From contig CP099863.1 in assembly GCA_024134725.1 (NCBI GenBank), positions 1,917,501 through 1,981,500 of the forward strand: a stretch of DNA of 64,000 nt, written 5' to 3'. Under the pieces are notes generated by a model. It had not been told where the DNA came from. It saw nothing but the letters and a program-made list of their open reading frames with translations, and ran no database searches. Made by a program: the position numbers and the translations under genes. This stretch comes from Bacillus sp. 1780r2a1. GTDB lineage: Bacteria; Bacillota; Bacilli; Bacillales; Bacillaceae_H. Numbering within the stretch: position 1 is the first letter of the stretch; each line of letters opens with the position of its first letter. Shown here one piece after another: positions 24,329 through 33,555 of this stretch.

Positions 24329-25891
24329 AGAAGAATGTTTACCTTGCAGCAGTTGATAAATTTGCTGACCTCTAGGAGTCAGTGTAAAGCCTCGGCTGTT
24401 CTTTGTTATGAGTTCTAAATGTTGAAGCTGGTTAAATACTTCTATAATATGCTTTCTCTTCACGTTTTTTAAGAGCCCGTGTGCGTGTAGGTCTGTTAAC
24501 CCTTTTTGACGCATGCTGTTTGTAGATTGGCCTTCAACTATTTGAAAATAAACTTCTTGCGCTTGAGAATCCTTTAGTAGATCTATTAGCTCTAAAAGCT
24601 TATAAAAAGACAGAGAAGAAAGTGGTTTCTTTTGAACCATTATCGGTGCTTTTAAAGATCCTTTTTGAATCTGCTCTAATTCTTGTTTATACATAGTTGA
24701 AAACTCATCGAGCTGCTGATGGATGACATTTTTATTTAGTAAGGCAACATAGTCTTCCATTTTTTGGAATAATGTAATCTGAGATTCAACGTTCCACTTA
24801 GAAAAGTGGGGTAGTGACAGCTCAATTTCTTCGTTGATAGGGATATCAAGTGTAAGTAAGTCATTCATGAAAGCAAGAAATGGAGGCTCGTCTACATGAT
24901 TAGAATGCAATGAAAACTGCTCAATTTGTTGAATTGTTTGGTTAATGTTCGTGATTACTAAGCGATAATTCTCCGCTGCTATTTTCCATTTTTGGAGCTT
25001 ACTCATTTTACAAATCAAGTCGTTGTTTTCTTTCAACAGCTCCTTAAATAAACGCTGCGTAGTGGCGAGGCGTTTGTTGGCTAACACGATATGAAACTCC
25101 TCACTTAGCGTAACGCAATCATCGATAATATGATAGGTTAGGGATAACCCTAAAGAGGAACAGTGAATCAGCAACGCTTCTTGGTCAGGTACGATTTGAA
25201 TGATGCTTTCGTTTACACATGTTTTTATCCCGTATTCAAAAGCCTCATAAGAAAGCGAACGGAATGGTCTTAAACCAACTTCTAAACGGTTGCGAAAGTG
25301 CGCAACTTTTTCGGGGTTGTTCATTAAAAATAACAAAGGTGAGTTCTCACACTTTTCCATGGCTTGAATTGCTTCTTTGTTACGATTATAAAGTGAAACA
25401 AGCGGATGATCAAAAAAGCGACTGTTGACATGAAGCAGCCATTCTTCACGAGATGAATCGTGAATTCTCGCGCAAAACATATATTCTTTTACCAATTTTG
25501 AGAGGTAGCTATGTAGTTCTTCCTTAGACATGTTGCTAAAGTCCTCAGGGTAAAATTCATGCTCATGAATCGGAACACCACGATTTTTGTTGTAATCTTT
25601 CCATAGAAATGACTGAGGTTTCCAAAGGTGTGGATAAATTGTTTCCACTCTATCAATCGGAATGGGAAAACCGTCAGCTGAATTATTGTATAAAAATGAA
25701 TTAAGAAGTAATTGTTCATCTATTGAGTACGTTTGAAGAGCTAATGAAACAGCTTCATTTAAACGAGTGAGCAATGCTTTTGTTTTTTTAGTGCTCAGTG
25801 AACGAACCGTTTTATTTTTGCGACCAAGCGGTATAAAAGTTAGCTGCGGATAGTCTTCAAACTGAATCGATAAGTTTTCAGGTACTGCCAT
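24320..25891 (-). CDS. Unrecognised 523-aa protein with C-terminal winged-helix-like segment
   Basis: A long cytosolic protein with no signal or membrane segments, which I cannot assign. The N-terminal ~180 residues are mixed alpha/beta, and a helical, Lys/Glu/Gln-rich middle (LFKELLKENNDLICKMSKLQKW and further) could be coiled coil. The C-terminal ~110 residues contain a repeated-helix stretch and then IIEVFNQLQHLELITKNSRGFTLTPRGQQIYQLL, which reads like a winged-helix wing (LTPRG-x2-IYQLL). It might therefore bind DNA. It has AAAGGAGTTACG upstream and its own terminator. It is a single-gene unit, divergent from the SUKH gene. Confidence 0.75.
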   Translation of the reverse strand: MAVPENLSIQFEDYPQLTFIPLGRKNKTVRSLSTKKTKALLTRLNEAVSLALQTYSIDEQLLLNSFLYNNSADGFPIPIDRVETIYPHLWKPQSFLWKDYNKNRGVPIHEHEFYPEDFSNMSKEELHSYLSKLVKEYMFCARIHDSSREEWLLHVNSRFFDHPLVSLYNRNKEAIQAMEKCENSPLLFLMNNPEKVAHFRNRLEVGLRPFRSLSYEAFEYGIKTCVNESIIQIVPDQEALLIHCSSLGLSLTYHIIDDCVTLSEEFHIVLANKRLATTQRLFKELLKENNDLICKMSKLQKWKIAAENYRLVITNINQTIQQIEQFSLHSNHVDEPPFLAFMNDLLTLDIPINEEIELSLPHFSKWNVESQITLFQKMEDYVALLNKNVIHQQLDEFSTMYKQELEQIQKGSLKAPIMVQKKPLSSLSFYKLLELIDLLKDSQAQEVYFQIVEGQSTNSMRQKGLTDLHAHGLLKNVKRKHIIEVFNQLQHLELITKNSRGFTLTPRGQQIYQLLQGKHSSAS

Positions 25892-26105
25892 TATCGTAAC
25901 TCCTTTCTTGTAGCTTGTATTGTAGCTATATTTTCGTAAAAGAAAAAGTTTTGATGTGTTAATTCGGAATATTTTTTAATAGTTTAAATAAAGAGGAAAG
26001 TATATAACGTTAACTGTATTTATAAATGAAAGAAGGAATTAAGAACCTATTTGTGTAATTAGTGTATGTATGTTTTTTTGTTCAATCCAAAAATAGGAGG
26101 ATCTT

Positions 26106-26621
26106 ATGGTCAAAAAAACAATAAAAGCGTTAAAGCAGAGGCTATGGGAAAATAACGATGTAATTGAAGTGTATAAAGGAAATGGAGAAGTTGGTTTCGT
26201 CACGTGCACATTTTACGAGGGTTTAGTAGAAGAAGCAATTCATCAGTTTGAACAAAAGCATACGTATGTTATGCCAAAAGACTACAGAGAATTTTTAAAG
26301 GAAACGAACGGCTGTCGCTTATTTGAATCAACTATAGAAGAAAAAAGCATTGTCTTATACAGTTTGGAAGATTTGGAGGGGCAATGTAGTGAAGGCTGCA
26401 TGATCATTGGAACTTTGAATGACAAAGAGGTTTTACTTCGGAGAGAAGAAGCAAGCGAGCACTCAGTCATAATAAAAAGCAAATATGAGCCGGTTGAGCA
26501 AGCAGTGAACTTACATATGACTTTTGAACAGTGGTTTGATCGACTGATAATGAGCCAAGGGAATTTATTTTGGACGTGGTCTGTTCAGCTGATTCCTGTA
26601 CGAATTAAACGATTTCAATGA
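26106..26621 (+). CDS. SMI1/KNR4 (SUKH) family protein
   Basis: A 171-aa protein with the SUKH core: EEAIHQFEQKHTYVMPKDYREFLKETNGC (the I-x-FE-x6-P-x-DY-x2-FL-x2-NG pattern), SIVLYSLEDL, and a C-terminal MTFEQWFDRLIM. SUKH proteins are often immunity proteins of polymorphic toxin systems, but many Bacillus copies stand alone. No toxin gene is beside it here: the neighbours are an unknown 523-aa protein and an acetyltransferase. The ribosome site is AGGAGGATC. The stop codon overlaps the left arm of a strong terminator. Confidence 0.85.
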   Translation: MVKKTIKALKQRLWENNDVIEVYKGNGEVGFVTCTFYEGLVEEAIHQFEQKHTYVMPKDYREFLKETNGCRLFESTIEEKSIVLYSLEDLEGQCSEGCMIIGTLNDKEVLLRREEASEHSVIIKSKYEPVEQAVNLHMTFEQWFDRLIMSQGNLFWTWSVQLIPVRIKRFQ

Positions 26622-26655
26622 CAAAACGTGCTGCTATGAGCGGCACGTTTTGTCA
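26619..26655. terminator. Bidirectional intrinsic terminator
   Basis: TGACAAAACGTGC pairs perfectly with GCACGTTTTGTCA around an 11-nt loop. It includes the SUKH stop codon and the last codons of the convergent acetyltransferase gene. Confidence 0.85.
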
Positions 26656-27173
26656 TTTGTCAGATCATAGGTATATAAAACATCTTCTAGAAGTACCCCG
26701 TCAAATTCATGAGGGTGGGTTTTTACAAACTGTGCTCCTTGACGTTTGTAAAAGTTGATCGCGTGCGTATTCTTTCCCAACGCCCAAATATCAATTGACC
26801 GAACTCCTGAGAAATAAAGGTCTCTTTTGATAAAGTCCATTAACAAGGTGCCAATCCCTTGACCCTTTGCGTGATCTGAAATGTATAACGCAACCAATTC
26901 ACCTTTATGTGATGAGTCGCTGTACGGTTCGTATGCACCAAAACCAACGATATCTTGCTTATCGTCGAAGGCTGCCACAATAGAAGTCCCGTCTTTCTGT
27001 AAAAAAGTGCTCCATTTTTCCTCGCTGTCTTGATAGGAAAGCTTTTCTAAATAAGAGTCTGGAATTAGACCATGATAGGTGGTTTTCCAACTATCAGTAT
27101 ATAACGTTGAAATGCTGTGTATATGGCTGAAATTAGCTTTCATTAGCTGCAATGTGTGACCCTCCGTATACAA
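26634..27173 (-). CDS. GNAT-family N-acetyltransferase
   Basis: A 179-aa acetyltransferase. Conserved GNAT parts are GELVALYISDHAKGQGIGTLLMDFI (motif A with the Q/R-x2-G-x-G/A acetyl-CoA loop) and INFYKRQGAQFVKTHPHEFDGV (motif B). These enzymes transfer an acetyl group from acetyl-CoA to an amine on a small molecule, peptide or protein. The substrate is not evident. The last codons run into the shared terminator. The start lies after GGAGGGTCACAC. Confidence 0.85.
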   Translation of the reverse strand: MYTEGHTLQLMKANFSHIHSISTLYTDSWKTTYHGLIPDSYLEKLSYQDSEEKWSTFLQKDGTSIVAAFDDKQDIVGFGAYEPYSDSSHKGELVALYISDHAKGQGIGTLLMDFIKRDLYFSGVRSIDIWALGKNTHAINFYKRQGAQFVKTHPHEFDGVLLEDVLYTYDLTNDKTCRS

Positions 27174-27304
27174 AAATGAATAAATTGTAAATAAATGTAA
27201 TATTAGACCATATTAAGAGATTCTTACTTTTTTTTATGATATGGTTTAATTATCAAAATAGTTTAATAATAATTTCTTTTTCAGCAAGAAGAAAGGATGT
27301 GGAC

Positions 27305-28771
27305 ATGTCATTAAAGCTTCGCTTTTTATTAACCTATCTTAGCATGGTTTTGGTTTTTGTGCTTTTACTTTTGCTTTTTGGATTTTTAGTGTTTTTTTCA
27401 ATTACAGGAGATGCTAATTTTTTGCAAAAAACCTACTCAAATGCATATGTATATAAGCTCTTAACACCGGAAGAAGAAACGACATTTCTAAATGTAAAGC
27501 TGCTGAGTCAAGAAGACCCAAACCAACTTCTGAATCAACAACTAATCAAAAGTTATGAACAAGAAGGCATTGATATAATTGTCAGAAAGAATGAAGAAGT
27601 GACGTACTCATCGTTTGCTATAAATCGACGAACAGTGCACAAAGAGCTGCCGTATTTTAATGAAAAGAGTACAAAGTCAGCTACATATGAACAAGATATC
27701 ATTCGAATTCAAAATAAGTTTTATTCATATATCAAATTGGATTTTTACTTCCCCAACCGCGATGAAGGAAGCGTTTTGGTTTTACGAAGCATTAGCCCTT
27801 ACGTTGGAATTGTTCATAAAATCTTTCCGTTTTTATTTATTTTTCTTTTGCTTTTATTCGTTGTGATTATTGGTTTTGTTAACTATGTTGTGTCTAGAAG
27901 CGTTATTAAGCCAATTTATACATTAAAGCGAGCTGCTGAACGCATTCGTCAAGGAGACGTTCATTTTTCAATACCGTACAAGCATAATTCCAAAGATGAA
28001 ATAAACGAGTTAACCAATTCTTTTGAAGAAATGAGAAGAAAGCTGCAGTCATCTATTGACCTTCAAGTTCATTATGAAGAAAACCGTAAGCAACTGCTGT
28101 CAAGCATCTCACATGACCTAAAGACGCCTATTACATCAATTATTGGTTATGTTGAAGGGATACAAGACGGCGTAGCCAACACACCTGAAAAGCTTGAAAA
28201 ATATCTATTGACCATTTCGACGAAAGCAAAGGATATGAACAGCTTAATTGACGAGCTCTTTTTATTTTCTAAGTTAGATTTACATGAAGTACCATTTCAT
28301 TTTGAAACTGTGAGTATTAATGACTTTATGGAGAGGCTTAACCAGGAGCTGCAATTTGAATTGGAAGAAAAAGGAGTGTTGTTACATTTTTATACTACGC
28401 TTTCCAGAAGAGCGTATGTAAAAGCAGACACAGATAAGCTGCGGCGAGTAATAATGAACTTAATTACAAATAGCATTAAATTCATGGATAAAGAGGACAA
28501 GCGTATTGAGCTGATGCTGAGTGAAAACGAAAGTGAAGTAATTGTAAGAATAGTAGACAACGGGTGTGGCATCGAACCAAGAGCGCTTCCCTACATATTT
28601 AACAGGTTTTATCGAGCTGAAGAATCGAGAAGTACGCAAACGGGAGGAAGCGGTCTGGGATTAGCAATTGCCAAACAAATTATTGATTCACATGGTGGAT
28701 CGATTTGGGCAACAAGTACATTACATAAAGAAACAAGCATCTATTTCTCTTTGCAAAAAATAACTAAATAG
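27305..28771 (+). CDS. Membrane sensor histidine kinase
   Basis: A 488-aa kinase from the ATG at 27305, chosen for AAAGGATG upstream. A first membrane helix lies at residues ~7-32 and a second at ~185-208. Between them is an extracytoplasmic sensor of about 150 residues without recognisable ligand motifs. A HAMP domain follows, then HisKA (LLSSISHDLKTPITSIIGYVEG) and HATPase_c (NLITNSIKF, VRIVDNGCGI, GGSGLGLAIAKQII). It phosphorylates the response regulator encoded just downstream. The kinase gene precedes the regulator, the reverse of most Bacillus pairs. The signal is unknown; the domain order resembles B. subtilis YclK. Confidence 0.9.
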   Translation: MSLKLRFLLTYLSMVLVFVLLLLLFGFLVFFSITGDANFLQKTYSNAYVYKLLTPEEETTFLNVKLLSQEDPNQLLNQQLIKSYEQEGIDIIVRKNEEVTYSSFAINRRTVHKELPYFNEKSTKSATYEQDIIRIQNKFYSYIKLDFYFPNRDEGSVLVLRSISPYVGIVHKIFPFLFIFLLLLFVVIIGFVNYVVSRSVIKPIYTLKRAAERIRQGDVHFSIPYKHNSKDEINELTNSFEEMRRKLQSSIDLQVHYEENRKQLLSSISHDLKTPITSIIGYVEGIQDGVANTPEKLEKYLLTISTKAKDMNSLIDELFLFSKLDLHEVPFHFETVSINDFMERLNQELQFELEEKGVLLHFYTTLSRRAYVKADTDKLRRVIMNLITNSIKFMDKEDKRIELMLSENESEVIVRIVDNGCGIEPRALPYIFNRFYRAEESRSTQTGGSGLGLAIAKQIIDSHGGSIWATSTLHKETSIYFSLQKITK

Positions 28772-28785
28772 AGGTGATAGTAAGA

Positions 28786-29472
28786 GTGAAGCGTATATTA
28801 CTAATTGAGGATGAGCCAAGTATTGCAGAGCTACAGCGTGATTATTTAGAAATTAACCAGTTTGAAGCCCATGTTCAGCATAGCGGAGAAGAAGGGTTAG
28901 AAAGAGCTTTAAACGAAGAGTTTGACCTCATCATTTTAGATATTATGCTCCCAAAGCTAAACGGGTTTGAAGTGTGCAAACGAGTTCGGGCGGTAAAAGA
29001 TATACCTATTTTACTTGTATCAGCTAAAAAAGAAGAAATTGATAAGATTAGGGGTTTAGGGTTGGGTGCTGATGATTATATCACAAAGCCGTTTAGCCCT
29101 GGAGAGCTGGTAGCGAGGGTCAAGGCTCATTTATCTCGCTATGAGCGCTTGAGCGAGCGCAATCATACAAAAAAACGAATTAAAGTTCATCACATTGAAT
29201 TAGATAAGCTAGCTCGTCGCGTCTTTGTTTATAATCAGGAAGTAACATTTACTACAAAAGAGTTTGATTTATTATTATTTCTTGTTACTCATCCAAACCA
29301 AGTACTTAGCAAAGAACAGTTGTTTGAAAATCTATGGGGATTTGACTCGACTGGAGATATTTCAACGGTTACAGTGCACGTAAGAAAAGTGCGTGAAAAA
29401 ATTGAACAAAATCCTGCTCAGCCTCAGTACTTAGAGACAATTTGGGGAGCGGGATATCGGTTTAATATTTAA
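28786..29472 (+). CDS. OmpR-family response regulator
   Basis: A 228-aa regulator. The receiver domain has ILLIEDEPSIAEL (acidic pocket), FDLIILDIMLPKLNGFEV (phospho-acceptor Asp) and the switch Lys in DYITKPFSPGEL. The C-terminal winged helix has FTTKEFDLLLFLVTHPNQVLSKEQLFENLWG and TVTVHVRKVREKI, then ETIWGAGYRF. Start GTG at 28786, because GAGGTGAT is spaced 7 nt from it; this leaves 14 bp after the kinase stop. It is the cognate partner of the kinase. No obvious target such as a transporter follows; the next gene is an acetyltransferase with strong translation signals. Confidence 0.93.
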   Translation: MKRILLIEDEPSIAELQRDYLEINQFEAHVQHSGEEGLERALNEEFDLIILDIMLPKLNGFEVCKRVRAVKDIPILLVSAKKEEIDKIRGLGLGADDYITKPFSPGELVARVKAHLSRYERLSERNHTKKRIKVHHIELDKLARRVFVYNQEVTFTTKEFDLLLFLVTHPNQVLSKEQLFENLWGFDSTGDISTVTVHVRKVREKIEQNPAQPQYLETIWGAGYRFNI

Positions 29473-29484
29473 GGGGGAAAGAAA

Positions 29485-29904
29485 TTGCGAGTGAGAACAG
29501 CTACCACATTAGATTATCCAGAACTGCGATTTATTTATTTAAAATCTCGCAGTCGGCACTTTCATTGGTTGAACCCTGAAGTCCTTCAGCTTGAAGATTT
29601 TGATAGGGATACAACAGGTGAACATATATTAGTTGCTGAGATTGATCATAAAATAGCAGGATTTGTGTCTTTGTATCTTCCTGATAATTTTATTCACTGC
29701 TTGTTTGTACATCCCGACTATTCAAGGAAAGGTGTTGGAACAGCGTTATTAGATGCATCCATTCAAAACATGAATACGCCACTGCGTTTGAAGTGCGTAT
29801 CAAAAAATGACAAAGCACTACTGTTTTATAAGAAAAATGGGTGGGCGCAAGTGGTTGAGGAAGGACCGATAGAGGAACGTTACTGGGTAATGGAGTACCG
29901 ATAA
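29485..29904 (+). CDS. GNAT-family N-acetyltransferase
   Basis: A 139-aa acetyltransferase with HCLFVHPDYSRKGVGTALLDASI (acetyl-CoA loop R-K-G-V-G-T) and KALLFYKKNGWAQV (motif B). The TTG start has AAGGGGGAA upstream; a GTG 6 nt later is the alternative. It lies 12 bp after the response regulator and has no promoter of its own that I can see, so it is probably the third gene of the two-component operon. Substrate unknown. Confidence 0.85.
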   Translation: MRVRTATTLDYPELRFIYLKSRSRHFHWLNPEVLQLEDFDRDTTGEHILVAEIDHKIAGFVSLYLPDNFIHCLFVHPDYSRKGVGTALLDASIQNMNTPLRLKCVSKNDKALLFYKKNGWAQVVEEGPIEERYWVMEYR

Positions 29905-29906
29905 AT

Positions 29907-29948
29907 AAAAAAACGAAAAATCCACGAATATGGATTTTTCGTTTTTTG
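29907..29948. terminator. Bidirectional intrinsic terminator
   Basis: A long stem, AAAAAACGAAAAATCCA with TGGATTTTTCGTTTTTT, separates the acetyltransferase gene from the convergent SulP gene. Confidence 0.85.
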
Positions 29949-29949
29949 T

Positions 29950-31599
29950 TTAAGAAGAAAATGCGGGTTGTTTTGATTTGTTAGCATATGGCTTACTCTT
30001 TGTATGAAGGAAAGATTGTGCGTAATCAAGAGCTTTACTTGCTTGAGAAAAAAAGTGCTGTTTACCAATTCGGTCATAAAGACCTGTTTTAAGAAACATT
30101 TCTTTTGGCTGAGCATCTAGTCCTGTAATTAATAACGCCCGGTTATCTTCATCAAGCCTTTGATGAACGTTTGAAAGTAAATCTTCGCCTGAGGTGTCAA
30201 TAAACGAAACTTGCTCCATTTTTAAAATAACAACGTCTGCATTCGATTGAATGATACTATCAGTTGCTTCTTCTAATCGTTCAGCTGAGCCGAAAAAGAG
30301 CGACCCTTCTAGCGTGTACATTTGAAGCTGGGATTTTTCATCATCGTTGTTTGTTTGTGAAACATGAAGTGATTGACTCATACGCTTGACAAACATAATA
30401 ATGGCAAAGAGTAATCCTACGCCAACACCTGTTGTTAAGTCGAAGAATACGGTTAGCAAGAACGTGATTGCTAAAACCGCAGAGTCTGCAGTTTTTGTTT
30501 TGAAAATATGAGCAAATTCTTTTCGTTCGCTCATATTAAAAGCAACGACCATTAATACAGGTGCCATACTTGCTAGTGGAATATGAGAGGCATATGGTGC
30601 TAATACCAACAGAACGATTAGTACAACGAGGCCATGTACAACTCCTGAAATAGGTGACGTTCCTCCGTTACGAATATTAGTTGCTGTTCGAGCGATTGCT
30701 CCTGTTGCGGGAATACCTCCAAACAAAGACGTGGCCATGTTAGCAATTCCTTGTCCTACAAGCTCTTTGTTGCTGTTGTGTTTTGTCTTTGTCATACTGT
30801 CAGCTACCATAGCTGATAGAAGTGATTCAATTCCGCCAAGCATAGCGATTACAAGTGCTGCTGGTAATAGCATAACAATGGTATCAACTGTTAATTCAGG
30901 CCACTGAAAAGCAGGGAGCTCATTCGGAATTGGACCATAGGTTGATCCAATAGTAGCAACCTTGCCTTGAAAAAAAAGAACGGCAATCAAGGTGGAAAAC
31001 AGAATGCCTAACAATGCACCAGGAACCTTTGGAATAAATTTGGGCGCAATAAGGACAATTACTAAACAAATAATAGCTATTAGTATGCTATAAATATTGA
31101 TAGCAGATAGGTTTGTGATAATTTCCCACATGCTAAGGTGAAAAGTCTCATGTTTTTCTATATTGTGTAACCCTAAAAAATTTGCAATTTGTCCTGAGAA
31201 GATAATAATTGCAATACCGGCAGTGAAACCAATTGTCACGGGCTTTGGAATGAATTTGATAAACTTTCCAAGCTTAAGAAGGCCCACAATAACTAAGATA
31301 ATTCCTGCCATAAAGCCAGCTATAATTAAATTCTCATAACCATATTGCATGACAACTCCTAACAAAATAGGAACAAATGCACCTGTTGGACCTGCAATTT
31401 GGAACCGGGATCCCCCCAATAAGGAGACCAAAATCCCAGCAATAATCGTTGTATAAATACCATATTCAGGTCGGACGCCAGAAGCAATGGCAAATGCCAT
31501 AGCTAAAGGGATTGCTACAATACCCACCACGAGTCCAGCAATCAAATCTTTTTGCAAACGTTCTGCGCTATAATCTTGAAATCTAGTCGCCTTTTTCAT
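29950..31599 (-). CDS. SulP-family anion permease with STAS domain
   Basis: A 549-aa protein: about 12-14 hydrophobic segments to residue ~415, then a cytoplasmic STAS domain (LYTLEGSLFFGSAERLEE, VVILKMEQVSFIDTSGEDLLSNV). SulP landmarks include LIAGLVVGIVAIPLAMAFAIASGVRPEYGIYTTIIAG, SRFQIAGPTGAFVPIL and FGGIPATGAIARTATNIRNG. Members move sulfate, bicarbonate or other anions with Na+ or H+. The substrate is not determined; no sulfate-assimilation or carbonic anhydrase gene is close by. It is a single-gene unit with its own ribosome site (AAGGAGGATACTC). Confidence 0.93.
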   Translation of the reverse strand: MKKATRFQDYSAERLQKDLIAGLVVGIVAIPLAMAFAIASGVRPEYGIYTTIIAGILVSLLGGSRFQIAGPTGAFVPILLGVVMQYGYENLIIAGFMAGIILVIVGLLKLGKFIKFIPKPVTIGFTAGIAIIIFSGQIANFLGLHNIEKHETFHLSMWEIITNLSAINIYSILIAIICLVIVLIAPKFIPKVPGALLGILFSTLIAVLFFQGKVATIGSTYGPIPNELPAFQWPELTVDTIVMLLPAALVIAMLGGIESLLSAMVADSMTKTKHNSNKELVGQGIANMATSLFGGIPATGAIARTATNIRNGGTSPISGVVHGLVVLIVLLVLAPYASHIPLASMAPVLMVVAFNMSERKEFAHIFKTKTADSAVLAITFLLTVFFDLTTGVGVGLLFAIIMFVKRMSQSLHVSQTNNDDEKSQLQMYTLEGSLFFGSAERLEEATDSIIQSNADVVILKMEQVSFIDTSGEDLLSNVHQRLDEDNRALLITGLDAQPKEMFLKTGLYDRIGKQHFFSQASKALDYAQSFLHTKSKPYANKSKQPAFSS

Positions 31600-31780
31600 T
31601 TGAGTATCCTCCTTTTATGTAATTGGTAGACGAGTTGTTCTAAGTTGATACACTTAGTCTAAAGAGCAATCGTAAAGAAAGGTGAAAAGAATTATTAAAA
31701 AATTCTTAAAAGAGGGCAAAAGTTATCTAAAGTGAAGAATGAAAATATGCTTAAAATTATAATTAGGTAAAATCAATATA

Positions 31781-31835
31781 TTGACATTAACGTTAACGTC
31801 AGGTATTCTTATATAAGTAAAGTTAACGTTAACGT
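31781..31835 (+). promoter_or_regulatory. Promoter with repeated TTAACGTTAACGT operator for the merR-MFS pair
   Basis: -35 TTGACA (31781-31786) and -10 TATTCT (31804-31809) with a 17-bp spacer. The spacer holds a near-palindrome centred on TTAACGTTAACG. The same 13-mer, TTAACGTTAACGT, recurs at 31823-31835, 36 bp downstream. The spacer position is the usual MerR-type operator position. Confidence 0.65.
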
Positions 31836-31865
31836 TAATGTTATGTTCCTGGAGGTTTATTGTAC

Positions 31866-32273
31866 ATGTACAAAATTGATGAAGTAACAAAAATGACAGG
31901 TTTAACAAAACGAGCAATTCGCTACTATGAAGAAATAGGGTTAATTTTGCCACCCTCACGTACTAAGGGAAATGTTCGACTCTACACAGAAAACGAAATA
32001 AATGAGTTAAAAAAAGTTGCTGAAGCGAAGGAAGTACTTGGCTTTTCCTTGCAAGAGCTTCAAGAATTTATGTCGTTAAAAAGAACGATTGAACAAGCAA
32101 AAAGAGATCAGAATGTCTCAGCTCAAGATGTATTGGAAATTGAAAATATGATCCATACCCAAATAGAAATGATTATGTATAAGGTCGATAAGATGATGAC
32201 ATTTAAACAAGAATTAGATGCCATGCATAAACGAGCTAGAGATATTCGAAAACGAAAGGAACAAGAGGAGTGA
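31866..32273 (+). CDS. MerR-family transcriptional regulator
   Basis: A 135-aa regulator. The N-terminal winged helix reads YKIDEVTKMTGLTKRAIRYYEEIGLILPPSR and then NVRLYTENEINELKKV. The dimerising coiled coil follows (residues ~75-125), with no effector-binding domain. ATG at 31866 is preferred, because GGAGG is 10 nt upstream; a TTG 6 nt earlier would be too close. It overlaps or abuts the MFS gene after it, so it most likely controls that efflux pump and itself through the TTAACGTTAACGT sites. The inducer is unknown; short MerR proteins of this kind often sense drugs or stress. Confidence 0.93.
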   Translation: MYKIDEVTKMTGLTKRAIRYYEEIGLILPPSRTKGNVRLYTENEINELKKVAEAKEVLGFSLQELQEFMSLKRTIEQAKRDQNVSAQDVLEIENMIHTQIEMIMYKVDKMMTFKQELDAMHKRARDIRKRKEQEE

Positions 32274-32278
32274 CGCGT

Positions 32279-33424
32279 GTGGAACAACAGTATTCTAAAA
32301 GCCGTGTTGGTCAAATCATCACGGTTTTTGCTACGTTTTTAGCATTTATGGGAATAGGAGTTGTGGATCCAATTTTACCGGAGATTGCGGCTCAAATAGG
32401 AGCTTCCCACTGGCAAGTTGAAATGCTATTTACGTCATACTTATTAATGATGGCTATCATGATGATTCCAGCTGGTATCTTAGCTTCCAGATTTGGAGAT
32501 AAACGCTTGATGGTTACAGGGCTTATTATTGTAACAATATTTGCTGCGCTCTGTGGGTTGTCGAGTAATATTCCACAGCTATCAATTTTTCGTGCCGGTT
32601 GGGGATTAGGTAATTCATTCTTCTTCGCAACTGCTATGACGCTGTTAATAGCCCTATCAGGCGAAGTGAAACAAGCAGTTGGAATGTACGAAGCAGCCAT
32701 TGGATTAGGCATGGCTGGTGGACCACTGGTTGGTGGTGTACTTGGTAGCTCTTCATGGAGACTACCGTTTATTGGAACTAGTATTTTGATTTTTATTGCA
32801 TTTATTCTTGTTTTAACAATCGTTAAACAACCTGCTTCTAGTAAGCCAAGAAAGGCAGCAGGCTTTAAAGATATTATTCAGCTCTATAAGTGTAAGCCGT
32901 TTACTCAAGGTGCACTTTCTGGAATGCTTTATTATTATGGCTTCTTTACCGTGTTAGCTTATACACCTCTTATCTTGCCGATTAGCGCTTTGCAAATTGG
33001 GTTTGTCTTCTTTGGTTGGGGGTTATGCTTAGCTTACGGATCTGCTATTTTAGCTCACAAATTAGAAACGAAATATCAGCCGAAACAAGTGCTCCATATT
33101 AGCTTGATTATCTTTGCTGTTATCTTAGCTTTACTATTTGTAACGGATAATACGGCGCTGCGGATTGTTCTTGTTATGCTATCAGGCTTAGTATCAGGAC
33201 TAAACAATGCACTATTTACAAGCTACGTTATGGAAGTATCACCGTATGAAAGAGGAATTACTTCAGGTGGATATAATTTCCTTCGTTGGTTAGGAGCTGC
33301 GTTTGCCCCGTTATTATCAGGTGTAATCGGTCATGCAATAGCACCTCAAGCACCTTTTTTAGTTGCTGCTATTATTGCAGTTGTTGCGTTTATTATCATG
33401 AAAGTGAAAGTGAAAAAAGTTTAA
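32279..33424 (+). CDS. MFS efflux transporter (DHA1 type)
   Basis: A 381-aa, 12-segment major facilitator. It has FLAFMGIGVVDPILPEIAAQI (TM1, with the DP motif of drug:H+ antiporters), GILASRFGDKRLMVTG (motif A, loop 2-3), and GPLVGGVLGSSSWRLPFIG (motif C, diagnostic of antiporters). The start is the GTG at 32279, because AAGAGGAG is 8 nt upstream; a GTG at 32270 would overlap the merR stop. It is coupled to the MerR gene, so it is probably an inducible drug or metabolite exporter. A terminator follows at 33448. Confidence 0.92.
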   Translation: MEQQYSKSRVGQIITVFATFLAFMGIGVVDPILPEIAAQIGASHWQVEMLFTSYLLMMAIMMIPAGILASRFGDKRLMVTGLIIVTIFAALCGLSSNIPQLSIFRAGWGLGNSFFFATAMTLLIALSGEVKQAVGMYEAAIGLGMAGGPLVGGVLGSSSWRLPFIGTSILIFIAFILVLTIVKQPASSKPRKAAGFKDIIQLYKCKPFTQGALSGMLYYYGFFTVLAYTPLILPISALQIGFVFFGWGLCLAYGSAILAHKLETKYQPKQVLHISLIIFAVILALLFVTDNTALRIVLVMLSGLVSGLNNALFTSYVMEVSPYERGITSGGYNFLRWLGAAFAPLLSGVIGHAIAPQAPFLVAAIIAVVAFIIMKVKVKKV

Positions 33425-33447
33425 AAACAATAGGTTAAAAGAACTAA

Positions 33448-33478
33448 GAGAAAGGCTGGCTAGCCTTTCTCTTTTTTG
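33448..33478 (+). terminator. Intrinsic terminator
   Basis: AGAGAAAGGCT pairs with AGCCTTTCTCT around a 4-nt loop and is followed by six T. Confidence 0.9.
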
Positions 33479-33555
33479 ACTAACTTTGAGGGAATTAAAA
33501 AATAGTGTATAATAGAGACAAGAACGTAAATTTTGTTCTAGATTATAGGAGTGTG

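Noticed and set aside
26106-27173. Toxin-immunity island around the SUKH gene
   Set aside because: No toxin, secretion signal or repeated immunity genes lie nearby.
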